This document shows, piece after piece, positions 53,815 through 62,228 of a stretch of 64,000 bases of DNA. Where the stretch lies: positions 682,001-746,000 of the forward strand of contig NZ_CP011070.1 in assembly GCF_000956175.1 (NCBI RefSeq), written 5' to 3'. A program made the translations under genes and the position numbers. Source of the DNA: Nitrosopumilus adriaticus (GTDB taxonomy: Archaea > Thermoproteota > Nitrososphaeria > Nitrososphaerales > Nitrosopumilaceae). Under the pieces are notes generated by a model, which was not told the DNA's origin, did no database searches, and worked only from the letters and a program-made list of their open reading frames with translations. How positions within the stretch are numbered: the first letter of the stretch is position 1; the number at the start of each line of letters is the position of its first letter.

Positions 53815-55581
53815 TTACATCAAATTTTTATCATGTGCCACTTTTTTCTGACCTTTGTATAGTGTGATCACTTCTTCGTTGGTGGATGCATCTTCAACTG
53901 CTTTTTCAACTCTAATCTTTCCTGTAAACTTTGGAAATCTTAATGCAAGACCTGCACCTTTTCGTATCACATCTTTTGCAGCTTTGTGAATTGGACTCAG
54001 TGTAATTTCTGATGCAACTACTTCAATTACAAGCTCGGGTTCAAACCAAACATCTGCTTCCATCTCGCTAATGATGCGTGGGTTTTTTTTGATTGTAACT
54101 TTGGGATGCAATATTTGATATAACTGGTCTAGTGATTCATCTGAAAAACCTGTTCCGACTTTGCAGATGCTTGGAAATGTATCTTCGTCTTCATCATATG
54201 TTGCCAAAAGTAATGTTCCATAACTTCCTGTTCTTCTTCCTTTACCAAAAAATCCACCAATGACTACTAGATCAAGGCTGTCTCCTAATTCATTTTGGTA
54301 TTCTCGTTTTAATTTTAGCCAATAATTTCCTCTGGAGCCTGCTTGGTATGGTTTGTCTAGCATTTTTAGCATTAGACCCTCGCTTCCAGCATTGATACTG
54401 TTTTCCATAAAGTCTTCGACCTCATTTTCATTTTTCACAATTGCCATTGGTATGTATTTGACAAATTCATCTTCTTTTACGACTTTTTCTAATTTCTCTC
54501 TTCTATCTTTGTAGCTCAACTCCAAACAGCTTTTCCCGTTACAATATAGAATATCAAATAAATTCACAGATATTGGATACTGCGTTACTGCTTTTTCTAT
54601 TTTGTATTTTCTTCTTCTGTGCATTAATTCTTGAAAAGGAAGAAACTCTCCAGTGTTTTCATTCATTGCTACAGCTTCTGCCTCTAAAATAATATTGTCT
54701 GCTTGAATTGCTTTTGGGATTTTCTCTATGATGTCTGGATAATAGCTTGAGATATTCTCTAGGCTTCTTGAATACAATACAACTTTGTCTCCCTCAATGT
54801 GGAGTTGCACCCTTTCCCCGTCTAACTTGTACTCTGCTGCAAATTCTTCTCCCATCTTCTCCATTGCCTCTTCTTCGCTCTTTACTCTGTCTGCAAGCAT
54901 TGGCCTAATTGGATTAAATAAAACAATTTCAAACTTCTCCATTCCCTCAATTCCTTTTGTTGCAATTACTTCGGCAACTTTTCCCAAGTCACTTGAGACA
55001 CTATATGCATGCTCCAAACTTTTTCTATTTTCTTTACTGCCCGAGAATGCTATTGCCAATGCGTCCATTACAGTATTTTCTGCAACTCCCAGTCTTAACG
55101 TCCCTAACAAAATTTTCAGAATGTAACTTGCCTCTAATGGGTTTGCATCATTTAGTAGACTTGAAATGTATTTCATTTTCATGTCTTGAGAGCGTGAACC
55201 TTCTAGGTTTGCAATCTTGAATAATGTTTCATATACTCTTTCTATTGTAATGTCCTCTACAAGAAACGTTGTCTGTGTTTTTTGCTCCATTATTATTGAT
55301 GCAGCTTGTCCCAAGTCTCCTCCCTTTCTATACTCGTCTTCAATTTTTTTAATTGTACTTCCTGATGATTTTGAAATTGCCCTTATTGCTAGCTTTTCAG
55401 CTACTCCTAATTCTACACCTTCAAAATCTGGTCTTAACTTTCCTTGTAGCAAGTAAACAATCTTTGCAATAACATCATGTGGAGTTTTTTCAAACAATTC
55501 TACTAGAAATTGTGTCAACTCTAATCTTTTTCTAGTTGATTCCATTTTGTAAAAAGCTTCAGCTAAAATAGAAAACTCCAT
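53815..55581 (-). CDS. lig: ATP-dependent DNA ligase
   Basis: The 588-residue ligase has an N-terminal DNA-binding domain (about 1-215), the adenylation domain with the nucleotidyl Lys252 in EYKLDGERVQL, motif III-IV blocks (ILEAEAVAMN, EGLMLKMLDKPYQAGSRG), and the C-terminal OB domain with motif V/VI (WLKLKREY, ALRFPKFTG). It seals Okazaki fragments and repair nicks. Length is normal for archaea. Confidence 0.95.
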   Translation of the reverse strand: MEFSILAEAFYKMESTRKRLELTQFLVELFEKTPHDVIAKIVYLLQGKLRPDFEGVELGVAEKLAIRAISKSSGSTIKKIEDEYRKGGDLGQAASIIMEQKTQTTFLVEDITIERVYETLFKIANLEGSRSQDMKMKYISSLLNDANPLEASYILKILLGTLRLGVAENTVMDALAIAFSGSKENRKSLEHAYSVSSDLGKVAEVIATKGIEGMEKFEIVLFNPIRPMLADRVKSEEEAMEKMGEEFAAEYKLDGERVQLHIEGDKVVLYSRSLENISSYYPDIIEKIPKAIQADNIILEAEAVAMNENTGEFLPFQELMHRRRKYKIEKAVTQYPISVNLFDILYCNGKSCLELSYKDRREKLEKVVKEDEFVKYIPMAIVKNENEVEDFMENSINAGSEGLMLKMLDKPYQAGSRGNYWLKLKREYQNELGDSLDLVVIGGFFGKGRRTGSYGTLLLATYDEDEDTFPSICKVGTGFSDESLDQLYQILHPKVTIKKNPRIISEMEADVWFEPELVIEVVASEITLSPIHKAAKDVIRKGAGLALRFPKFTGKIRVEKAVEDASTNEEVITLYKGQKKVAHDKNLM

Positions 55582-55640
55582 TCTAATTCTCTACAAATCC
55601 TGAATAAAAGTTTGAATTCCTAGTATTATCATGTAATCCT

Positions 55641-55889
55641 TCATGTTTCTTTTTCTATTCTTACTTTGATGTGCATTCCTTTTCCGTGCGCTCTTTTATT
55701 TTGATTTATTTCCAAGACCTTCCATTTTTTTCCTTTAAATGTAATTCTTGGACTCTCCACATCAAGCTCATCTGTCATTTCTTTTGGAATGTCATCGAAT
55801 TTTTCATATTGCTTGAGAGTTACCTCTTTGCCTTTTTCCCAAGTTGAAAACTCTATCAGTGTAGCTTCGAAAAAATCTTCGTGGGGCAT
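55641..55889 (-). CDS. small conserved protein, unknown
   Basis: An 82-residue beta-rich protein: FEATLIEFSTWEKGKEVTL, then RITFKGKKWKVLEINQNKR and MHIKVRIEKE. It may be a small SH3/OB-like barrel and is basic at its C terminus, so nucleic-acid binding is possible. It lies between a membrane-protein gene and the DNA ligase gene on the same strand. Confidence 0.55.
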   Translation of the reverse strand: MPHEDFFEATLIEFSTWEKGKEVTLKQYEKFDDIPKEMTDELDVESPRITFKGKKWKVLEINQNKRAHGKGMHIKVRIEKET

Positions 55890-55897
55890 TATTTTGA

Positions 55898-56308
55898 TTA
55901 GATGTATCTGAAAATTGTTGGTCTATCTGTTTTTGGAAGTTCTGAAACTAGTGCAAAGTTGAAAAGCGGGTATACCTCTTTGTATTGTTTCATAAAACTC
56001 CATGCAACATCATGTGTTTTGAATTCTGTTCTTATTCCATCTATGTTACTGATTTTTCCAAACACATCAAAGACTACAACAGAATATTGCTTTGGACGAT
56101 TATGTGGTTTTGCTTTAAGCAACCATGCAAGAGCAAAAATAAAGACTGCTCCTAATATCACATACTCTCCAGCTATTTTGAAAAACGCTAAAATCACTCC
56201 TGGAATGGTTTGCCCAAATAAGACTGCCATAAAATTTGAAAATGATATGACTGCTAATGCTGTGAAAATGTATGTCTTCCAATCAAAAATTTTCTGAAAA
56301 GAATTCAA
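55898..56308 (-). CDS. two-span membrane protein, unknown
   Basis: The 136-residue protein has two or three hydrophobic segments (about 14-32, 37-64: TALAVISFSNFMAVLFG, VILGAVFIFALAWLL). A soluble domain follows with SVVVFDVFGKISNIDGIRTEF and a SELPKTDRPTIFRYI end. It precedes the 82-residue gene by 8 bp. No family recognised. Confidence 0.6.
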   Translation of the reverse strand: MNSFQKIFDWKTYIFTALAVISFSNFMAVLFGQTIPGVILAFFKIAGEYVILGAVFIFALAWLLKAKPHNRPKQYSVVVFDVFGKISNIDGIRTEFKTHDVAWSFMKQYKEVYPLFNFALVSELPKTDRPTIFRYI

Positions 56309-56373
56309 AGATACTAAGTATACACTTCTTTTTGATTTAACTATTTCCTATGATTTACAAGAATTGAAAATTG

Positions 56374-57510
56374 TTAATCTGGATCTTCGTAATTCTCTTT
56401 TTTATCCCCGCTTGAGGATGACTCTTCCATTGGTTTCATCTTGGTTTCAAGAACATCCATTCTTGCTCTATATCCTTCAGCATATTCTAATTCTGATGGA
56501 ACAAGTGTTGCTGGATGAATGAATCCTTGACTTCTGATTGCCATTGCTTTCTTTGTTGCAATCTCTCTTATGTAATCCCAATCAGGAGTTGAGAATCCAT
56601 CAAACGGACCAGTTAGCTTCCCGTTATGCATACTAAACACTAATGCTTCAACAATTGGAATGCAAAAGTTGATTGTAGCTGCAGAGTTTAGCTTTACGGG
56701 CATCAATGGCATATTGTGACTGCCTCTAGTGTTTCCGGCCACATAATGTGGATTGTTAAACACACTTCCAACTTCTTCTGTTGCTGGAAAGTTTTTCTGA
56801 GTTCTTACTAGACAAATAGGATCATCTTTGCCAACATATGTTCCTGCAATGTTATGTAATCTATCAGTTGACGCATCTAAAATTGGTTCGCCGTCTTTAG
56901 TATATACTGAATCTACTACATATCTTCCTGGATACATTAGTGCTGCTTCGATTGTTGGCTTGTCTTGCCATAATTCAAGTTCTGCAATTTGTGCTTTTTC
57001 AACATCCATGATGTTGATCTTCACTCCCGCTGCAAGACTCTTGTTTACAATTAATCCTGTGTTACTTAGTGCGTCTACAAACATTCTGTAAATTGGATAG
57101 TTGAATGCGCCTGGTTCTGTTTTGTCAGCTGCAAATACTGTAAATGCTTCATTGGGTCTTTCTTCAAACTCCATCTCTGCAACTCCTGGACCCATTCCTT
57201 TTACATTTCCAGAGAAAGAATCTCGTAGAAGATCTTGTCCTGCTCCGTACAAACCTTCATCTTTTGCAACTTGGGTTCCTGCCATGAAAGCATCCCAAGC
57301 TAACTTGTGAATTTTTTCATTATCTACACCATGAGTATGTGTCATTACGATGTGGGTGTCGTCTCCGCAATATCCGATGTAATGATCGATAAGTAAATCT
57401 CCTGAATTTTTGACGGTATCTCTAATAGCTTGAATTAGTCCGTCACTTGGTTTTGTATGTCCTCCAACTCCACCAACATCTGCTTTGATAACTGAAACTG
57501 TAATTTTCAT
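56374..57510 (-). CDS. fbp: bifunctional fructose-1,6-bisphosphate aldolase/phosphatase
   Basis: The 378-residue protein matches the ancestral archaeal enzyme: TVSVIKADVGGVGGHTKPSD at the start, GDDTHIVMTH metal site, MGPGVAEMEFEERPNEAF and GRYVVDSVYT with the aldolase Lys/Tyr loop region, and the FDGFSTPDWDYIREIA end. It makes fructose 6-phosphate from triose phosphates irreversibly, fixing gluconeogenic direction in autotrophs. A Ser/Glu/Asp-rich tail (about 360-378) is extra. Divergent from tuf. Confidence 0.95.
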   Translation of the reverse strand: MKITVSVIKADVGGVGGHTKPSDGLIQAIRDTVKNSGDLLIDHYIGYCGDDTHIVMTHTHGVDNEKIHKLAWDAFMAGTQVAKDEGLYGAGQDLLRDSFSGNVKGMGPGVAEMEFEERPNEAFTVFAADKTEPGAFNYPIYRMFVDALSNTGLIVNKSLAAGVKINIMDVEKAQIAELELWQDKPTIEAALMYPGRYVVDSVYTKDGEPILDASTDRLHNIAGTYVGKDDPICLVRTQKNFPATEEVGSVFNNPHYVAGNTRGSHNMPLMPVKLNSAATINFCIPIVEALVFSMHNGKLTGPFDGFSTPDWDYIREIATKKAMAIRSQGFIHPATLVPSELEYAEGYRARMDVLETKMKPMEESSSSGDKKENYEDPD

Positions 57511-57615
57511 AATTTTTCTTTTTGCCCCTTTGATTTATGTGCTTTTGACAAAGTTCTGTGATCTATAATTAATTGAATTTTTTTTAATTTTTCTTCAAAA
57601 ATTCATAACAGTAAT

Positions 57616-57637
57616 AAATGCCCTCAGTTAGGCATTT
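57616..57637 (+). promoter_or_regulatory. inverted repeat immediately before the tuf start
   Basis: AAATGCC (57616-57622) and GGCATTT (57631-57637) form a perfect 7-bp stem with an 8-nt loop, ending 3 nt before the ATG at 57641. As RNA it would hide the start region; as DNA it could be an operator. Many genes in this window seem leaderless, so a structured leader here is notable. Function inferred only. Confidence 0.45.
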
Positions 57638-57640
57638 CAT

Positions 57641-58939
57641 ATGGCAGATAAACCCCACTTGAACCTGATTGTTACAGGACATATTGATAATGGAAAATCA
57701 ACTACTATGGGTCATTTTTTGATGGATCTTGGAGTTGTAGATGAAAGAACTATTGCAGCTCACGGTGCAGAATCCGAGAAGACCGGAAAAGGTGACACCT
57801 TCAAGTATGCATGGGTAATGGATAATATTAAAGACGAAAGAGAAAGAGGAATTACAATCGATTTAGCTTTCCAAAAGTTTGAGTCTCCAAAGTACTTCTT
57901 TACTTTGATTGATGCTCCTGGTCACAGGGACTTTATTAAAAACATGATTACAGGCGCTTCTGAAGCAGATGCTGCCATCTTAGTACTTTCTGCAAAAGAA
58001 GGTGAAACTGACACTGCAATTGCAGCAGGTGGACAAGCAAGAGAACACGCTTTCTTGCTCAAGACACTTGGTGTAAGCCAACTAATTGTTGCAATTAACA
58101 AGATGGATGCAGTTGAATACAAAGAAGACGCATTCAAAGCAGCCAAAGAGAAAGGCGAAAAATTAGTAAAATCTGTAGGTTACAAACTAGAGAACGTACC
58201 ATTCATTCCAGTTTCTGGATGGAAAGGTGATAACTTGGTTAAGAAAACCGAGAACATGCCATGGTACTCTGGTAAAACACTACTTGAAGCATTTGATGAC
58301 TTTACAGTAACTGAGAAACCCGTAGGTAAACCACTACGTGTACCAATTCAAGACGTTTACACCATTACAGGTGTTGGTACAGTTCCAGTAGGAAGAGTTG
58401 AAACCGGTATAATGAAAGCTAACCAAAAAATCATTGTTATGCCTTCTGGTGCTCAAGGTGAAATCAAATCTATTGAAACTCACCATACAGAAATGCCATC
58501 TGCAGAAGCAGGTGATAACATTGGTTTTAACCTCAGAGGTATTGAAAAGAAAGATATCAAGAGAGGCGATGTACTTGGAACTCCTGATGCACCACCAAAT
58601 GTTGCAAAAGAATTCAAAGCACAAATTATAGTCATTCATCACCCAACAGCAATTGCTCCTGGTTACACACCAGTAATGCACGCACACACAGCACAAGTCG
58701 CAGCAACTGTTACTGAGTTCCTCCAAAAGATCAACCCAGCAACTGGTGCAGTTGAGGAAGAAAATCCAAAGTTCCTCAAAGTTGGTGACTCTGCAATTGT
58801 TAAAATCCGACCGGTGAGACCAACATGTATTGAAACATTCCAAGAATTCCCTGAAATGGGTAGATTTGCACTCAGAGATATGGGTGCAACTATTGCAGCA
58901 GGAATCGTTAAGGAAATTACCGAAGAGTACAAACCATAG
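57641..58939 (+). CDS. tuf: translation elongation factor EF-1 alpha
   Basis: The 432-residue GTPase delivers aminoacyl-tRNA to the ribosome. Motifs: G1 GHIDNGKST, switch ERERGITID, G3 DAPGHRDF, G4 NKMD and G5 SGWKG; beta-barrel domains II and III follow, ending MGATIAAGIVKEI. Codon use is visibly richer in C-ending codons (e.g. aac, ttc) than neighbouring genes, as expected for a highly expressed gene. Followed 11 bp later by rpsJ. Confidence 0.97.
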   Translation: MADKPHLNLIVTGHIDNGKSTTMGHFLMDLGVVDERTIAAHGAESEKTGKGDTFKYAWVMDNIKDERERGITIDLAFQKFESPKYFFTLIDAPGHRDFIKNMITGASEADAAILVLSAKEGETDTAIAAGGQAREHAFLLKTLGVSQLIVAINKMDAVEYKEDAFKAAKEKGEKLVKSVGYKLENVPFIPVSGWKGDNLVKKTENMPWYSGKTLLEAFDDFTVTEKPVGKPLRVPIQDVYTITGVGTVPVGRVETGIMKANQKIIVMPSGAQGEIKSIETHHTEMPSAEAGDNIGFNLRGIEKKDIKRGDVLGTPDAPPNVAKEFKAQIIVIHHPTAIAPGYTPVMHAHTAQVAATVTEFLQKINPATGAVEEENPKFLKVGDSAIVKIRPVRPTCIETFQEFPEMGRFALRDMGATIAAGIVKEITEEYKP

Positions 58940-58950
58940 GCGGATTTTTT

Positions 58951-59259
58951 ATGACTCAAACCGCCCGTGTAAAACTCACCTCAACCAGTCTACCAAAACT
59001 AGATGGTGTATGTGGTGAAATTATGGGTATCGGTAAAAAAACCGGTGTTAAAGTAAAAGGTCCAACTCCATTACCTGTAAAAAGATTACATGTGGCAACT
59101 AGAAAATCTCCATGCGGCAGCGGAACTGAAACTTATGAGAAATGGGAGATGAAGATGCATAGAAGAATAATCAACATCAACGCTGACGATAAAGCTATAA
59201 GACAACTCATGAGACTTAAAATCCCTGATGATGTCTACATTGAATTATCTCTGACATAA
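58951..59259 (+). CDS. rpsJ: ribosomal protein uS10
   Basis: The 102-residue protein has ARVKLTSTSLPKLDGV, the GPTPLPVKRL loop, TRKSPCGSGTETYEKWEMK and RRIININADDKAIRQL, all S10 hallmarks. It belongs to the 30S head and in archaea commonly follows the EF-1 alpha gene, as here. Starts right after a GGCGG(A) region. Confidence 0.97.
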   Translation: MTQTARVKLTSTSLPKLDGVCGEIMGIGKKTGVKVKGPTPLPVKRLHVATRKSPCGSGTETYEKWEMKMHRRIININADDKAIRQLMRLKIPDDVYIELSLT

Positions 59260-59297
59260 TCTGGTAGCCTTAAATTATAGAAATTTTGATGATAAAC

Positions 59298-59495
59298 ATG
59301 GTTGAAGAAAATTTTGATGAGGAAATAGAAGAAACTCCTGTTGAAACATTTGAAGTAAATTACTCTTGTTTGAGATGTGGAACTAATGTCTCAAATACCG
59401 AACTTTCAAGATTACCTGAAATCAAATGTATTTGTGGATTCAGAGTATTTACCAAAGTAAGACCACCAGTAGTTAAAACTGTAAAAGCAATCTAG
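59298..59495 (+). CDS. rpo12: RNA polymerase subunit Rpo12 (RpoP)
   Basis: The zinc ribbon YSCLRCGTNVSNTEL ... IKCICGFRVFTKVRP is diagnostic of Rpo12/Rpb12, bridging Rpo3 and the core. An acidic N-terminal stretch of about 20 residues is longer than usual. Start at ATG 59298; ATG 59289 adds three residues. In line with tuf and rpsJ, 38 bp behind. The 3' end meets a convergent zinc-finger gene within 2 bp. Confidence 0.88.
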   Translation: MVEENFDEEIEETPVETFEVNYSCLRCGTNVSNTELSRLPEIKCICGFRVFTKVRPPVVKTVKAI

Positions 59496-59496
59496 T

Positions 59497-59694
59497 CTAT
59501 CTGTCTTTTTTGTAACTGTGCTCTCTTTGCAAATGTGTTCTCATATCTTCCATATTTGAGAAAAATCTATTGCATTCTTTGCAATCATATTGCAAATCCT
59601 TACCGTGAATTATTTGCATGTGATTCATCATCTCTTCTTGCTTTGAAAATTTCTTATCGCACTTTTCACATTTTATTTTCTTAAAGAATCCCAA
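59497..59694 (-). CDS. two-finger C2H2 zinc-finger protein
   Basis: A 65-residue protein with two consecutive fingers: CEKCDKKFSKQEEMMNHMQIIH and CKECNRFFSNMEDMRTHLQREH are close to the eukaryotic C2H2 consensus in spacing (C-x2-C-x12-H-x3/4-H). Basic ends suggest nucleic-acid binding. It follows the treble-clef protein gene by 2 bp, probably as an operon. Confidence 0.85.
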   Translation of the reverse strand: MGFFKKIKCEKCDKKFSKQEEMMNHMQIIHGKDLQYDCKECNRFFSNMEDMRTHLQREHSYKKDR

Positions 59695-59696
59695 CT

Positions 59697-60116
59697 TTAT
59701 CCAAACTCTGCTTTCTTTTCATCCCAGCATCTTCTGCATAACTGACCTTCAATTTTCCAATGTCCTTTTGGATTATACCTGATAAGTCCCATCTTTCCGT
59801 TACATAATGAACAAAAGTTTTTCTTTTTTCCATGGGTCTCTTCTTTGTTGTCAAAACATTTCTTACATAACAGACCTTCCATGTCCCATTGCCATCTTGG
59901 CTCCCACAGATCAGTGATTTTTTGAGTTTGTCCACATACTACACATGGCTGTCTTACTTTTCCTTCATAGTATTCTTTTGATTTTTCAAAATGACAATCC
60001 CCGCACAGTGAACCTTTGATATTCCATTCTCTTTTTGGTTTGTGTTTGTGCGTTAACTCCTTGTTGCAAAGAGCACAGAATGATGGTTTTTTACTAAATA
60101 GACCCATTTTGATCAT
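59697..60116 (-). CDS. triple treble-clef/zinc-ribbon repeat protein
   Basis: A 139-residue protein built of three repeats of about 42 residues: CALC...GSLCGDC, CVVCG...GLLCKKC and CSLC...GQLCRRC, each with a W-x-(I/M)-x-G-x-LC centre. Twelve cysteines give three zinc sites. The W-G-LC hallmark implies a common fold multiplied by internal duplication. It resembles no named family I recall. Co-transcribed with the two-finger gene. Confidence 0.8.
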   Translation of the reverse strand: MIKMGLFSKKPSFCALCNKELTHKHKPKREWNIKGSLCGDCHFEKSKEYYEGKVRQPCVVCGQTQKITDLWEPRWQWDMEGLLCKKCFDNKEETHGKKKNFCSLCNGKMGLIRYNPKGHWKIEGQLCRRCWDEKKAEFG

Positions 60117-60170
60117 TATGATATGACTTATTCTATAAATGTAAACAAAATAAAAATCACAATAAAGTGT

Positions 60171-60293
60171 CTATTGGCTTAAGATTTTCTCAAGAGCTTG
60201 GCTTGCATTGAGCATACCGTTTCTCTTGGCAAACTCTTCGATCATTTTGTATTGTTTTTCTGTAAAACAAACTGGCATTGAACGTCTTTCCAT
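60171..60293 (-). CDS. 40-residue ribbon-helix-helix-like mini-protein
   Basis: From ATG at 60293 to TAG at 60171-60173: RRSMPVCFTEKQYKMIEEF followed by AKRNGMLNASQALEKIL. A short strand and two helices in CopG/RHH order, typical of small DNA-binding dimers. Too short for the usual gene finders. It is divergent from the SLOG-family gene at 60368 with 74 bp between, so it may regulate it or itself. Confidence 0.55.
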   Translation of the reverse strand: MERRSMPVCFTEKQYKMIEEFAKRNGMLNASQALEKILSQ

Positions 60294-60367
60294 ACAATAA
60301 TACTGTATTTTTTACTAATATCTTTTTCTCTCGGAAGATATTTCAAACCATTTTTGCAATATTCCAT

Positions 60368-60877
60368 GTGGTAAAGAAAAGACAGATCTTAGTTATTGGC
60401 CATAACACAAATGGTTGTACTCCTGAACACGAAAAAATCGCATATGATGTTGGCATGGAAATTGCAAAATCAAACTCTGTGTTGATTTGTGGTGGGCTAG
60501 GTGGGGTAATGACAGCAGCAGCTCATGGTGCAAGTGATGGTGGTGGTTTGACTATTGGGATAATTCCACAAAATGACCCTTCTATGGCAAATGAATTCTG
60601 TGATATTGTAATTCCAACTGGAATGGGTCTTGCTCGTGATTTTCTTAATGCACTAAGTGCAGATGGTGTAATAATTATTGGTGGGGGTTCTGGAACTCTA
60701 TCTGAGACGGCTGCTGCATACATGTACAAAAAACCAATGGTTGCAATTAGAAATTTGGGTGGACCTGTTGTGCCATTTATTGATGGGTTTATTGATCAGA
60801 GAGAAAATGTCAAAATCATTGGGGTTGATACTGCTCAAGAAGCAGTCAAGAAAATTTTAGAATTAATTACTGCATAG
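60368..60877 (+). CDS. SLOG-fold protein (TIGR00725/LOG-like)
   Basis: I place the start at GTG 60368 (MVKKRQILVIGHN), since upstream codons encode a hydrophobic stretch outside the domain. The Rossmann-like domain shows GHNTNGCTPEHEKIAYDVG, CGGLGGVMTAAAHGASDGGG, TGMGLARDFLNALSADG and GGGSGTLSETAAAY, the nucleotide-binding signature of TIGR00725 proteins. Close relatives include LOG phosphoribohydrolases and DprA. Substrate unknown. It overlaps the 3' end of the convergent dehydrogenase gene. Confidence 0.85.
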   Translation: MVKKRQILVIGHNTNGCTPEHEKIAYDVGMEIAKSNSVLICGGLGGVMTAAAHGASDGGGLTIGIIPQNDPSMANEFCDIVIPTGMGLARDFLNALSADGVIIIGGGSGTLSETAAAYMYKKPMVAIRNLGGPVVPFIDGFIDQRENVKIIGVDTAQEAVKKILELITA

Positions 60878-62003
60878 AAACTAGTAAAGGATCTGGTTTG
60901 TAAAACTCGCCATGCTCTGATGCTAACTTGTTTAATTCATCTATGATATTTTTGATCCCAATCTTTTTTGCAGTTTCAAACAATGGCTTTTTCAATCCTA
61001 GTCCTAACTGAGCTGCCTTTTCAATTTCCTCAATGTCACTTGCACCATTTGATACAAGCCATGCTGCATTGTTTAGAATATTTGCGACAAGCTGAATCGG
61101 ATTGCACTTTTGTGCTAGCTCTTCTGAAAGTGTTACTCTTTCATATTTGTCATCAGAATATTTGTAAAATCCTTCACCTGATTTTTGTCCTAGCTTTTTC
61201 TCATCAAACATTTTTTCTACAAGTGGGTGTGGGTTGATTACTTTTTTGTCTCGTAGGTGCATCTCAACTGTTGCTTTGTGAATTACATCCATTCCAGTAA
61301 AGTCTGCCAGCTCAAAAATTCCCATTGGAAATCCTAGTTTGAATTTTACTGCTGAATCAATCTCTTCTAGTGTTGCACCAGTTCTGTCTTTGACAAAACA
61401 AGCTTCGTGAACCATTGGAATGAATAGTCTGTTTATGATAAATCCTGGAACATCTTTTCTACATAGAACTGCTACTTTGTTTACGGACTTTACATAGTCT
61501 TGAGTTAAATCAGTAATCGCTTGTGATGTTTTCTCACCTGGGATGACCTCTACGAGTTTCATTAATTGCGGTGGATTGAAAAAGTGAATTCCAATGAATT
61601 TTTCTGGACGTGATGTGGTGTTTGCAATTTCAGTGATTGGCAGTGTACTTGTGTTTGATGCGAAGATTACTTCTGGTGCTGCAACTTTATCTAATTCTGC
61701 ATAAACTGTTTTCTTTAAATCCATAATTTCGGGAACAACTTCTATTACCAACTCTGCGTCTTTTACTGCTTCAGCTAAATCCACAACTGGCTTTATTCTC
61801 GAAAAGATGGAGTCGCCCTCATCTTTTGAAATTTTTTCTTTAGAAACGAGTTTATCTAAACTCCACTTGATTTTCTCCATTGCTTTGTCCAAAAATTCTT
61901 GTTTGATATCTCTCAAGACTACATTATATCCTGCAGTAGCTGAAACTTGTGCAATACCATGACCCATTACGCCGGAACCTAAAACTGTGATATTTTTAAT
62001 TGC
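60867..62003 (-). CDS. 3-hydroxyacyl-CoA dehydrogenase
   Basis: Start set at GTG 62003 (MAIKNITVLGSGVMGHGIAQ). The NAD domain has GSGVMGHGIA and the catalytic region SNTSTLPITEIA ... GIHFFNPP; C-terminal helices carry RLFIPMVHEACF and the KLGFPMGIFELADFTG stretch. About 378 residues. In Nitrosopumilus the (S)-3-hydroxybutyryl-CoA dehydrogenase step of the 3HP/4HB cycle uses an enzyme of this family, so this is its likely role. Crotonase and thiolase partners are not in the window. Confidence 0.88.
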   Translation of the reverse strand, partial: AIKNITVLGSGVMGHGIAQVSATAGYNVVLRDIKQEFLDKAMEKIKWSLDKLVSKEKISKDEGDSIFSRIKPVVDLAEAVKDAELVIEVVPEIMDLKKTVYAELDKVAAPEVIFASNTSTLPITEIANTTSRPEKFIGIHFFNPPQLMKLVEVIPGEKTSQAITDLTQDYVKSVNKVAVLCRKDVPGFIINRLFIPMVHEACFVKDRTGATLEEIDSAVKFKLGFPMGIFELADFTGMDVIHKATVEMHLRDKKVINPHPLVEKMFDEKKLGQKSGEGFYKYSDDKYERVTLSEELAQKCNPIQLVANILNNAAWLVSNGASDIEEIEKAAQLGLGLKKPLFETAKKIGIKNIIDELNKLASEHGEFYKPDPLLVSMQ

Positions 62004-62028
62004 CACTGATTCAAAAAACTGAGTATCC

Positions 62029-62035
62029 TTTATAA
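62029..62035. promoter_or_regulatory. shared bidirectional TATA element
   Basis: TTTATAA, palindromic in its core (TTATAA), lies 25 nt from the dehydrogenase GTG (62003) and 24 nt from the zinc-finger ATG (62060). Both distances suit leaderless transcripts in opposite directions from one element. Same geometry as at 43815-43822. Confidence 0.5.
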
Positions 62036-62059
62036 TGTATTTCAAAATTTTGTTACTTT

Positions 62060-62227
62060 ATGGGCTTGTTCAAACGTAAGAAAGAAGATGAAAACCAAAC
62101 AAAATGTGATGTATGTGGAACAGATCTGCATGATCCTGAACGCCTGAAAAGACACATGAAAAAAGCACATGGAAACGTACCTGCAAAGAAACTAGATCCA
62201 AATTCAGGCGATGGTGGACTCTGGTAG
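62060..62227 (+). CDS. 55-residue C2H2 zinc-finger protein
   Basis: From ATG 62060 to TAG 62225-62227. A single finger CDVCGTDLHDPERLKRHMKKAH with basic N terminus (MGLFKRKKED) like the MGLFSKK/MGFFKK starts of the zinc proteins at 59.5-60.1 kb. The tail is Pro/Asp/Gly-rich. It is 1 bp before the next gene start region, so it heads a small operon. Confidence 0.75.
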   Translation: MGLFKRKKEDENQTKCDVCGTDLHDPERLKRHMKKAHGNVPAKKLDPNSGDGGLW

Positions 62228-62228
62228 A

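Noticed and set aside
58334-58843. Long Cys/Trp-rich frame antisense to tuf
   Set aside because: It is a shadow of the EF-1 alpha codon pattern; composition is unlike any real protein in the window.
60278-60367. Hydrophobic N-terminal extension of the SLOG protein
   Set aside because: It overlaps the opposite RHH-like gene start and its promoter, and the domain begins just after GTG 60368.
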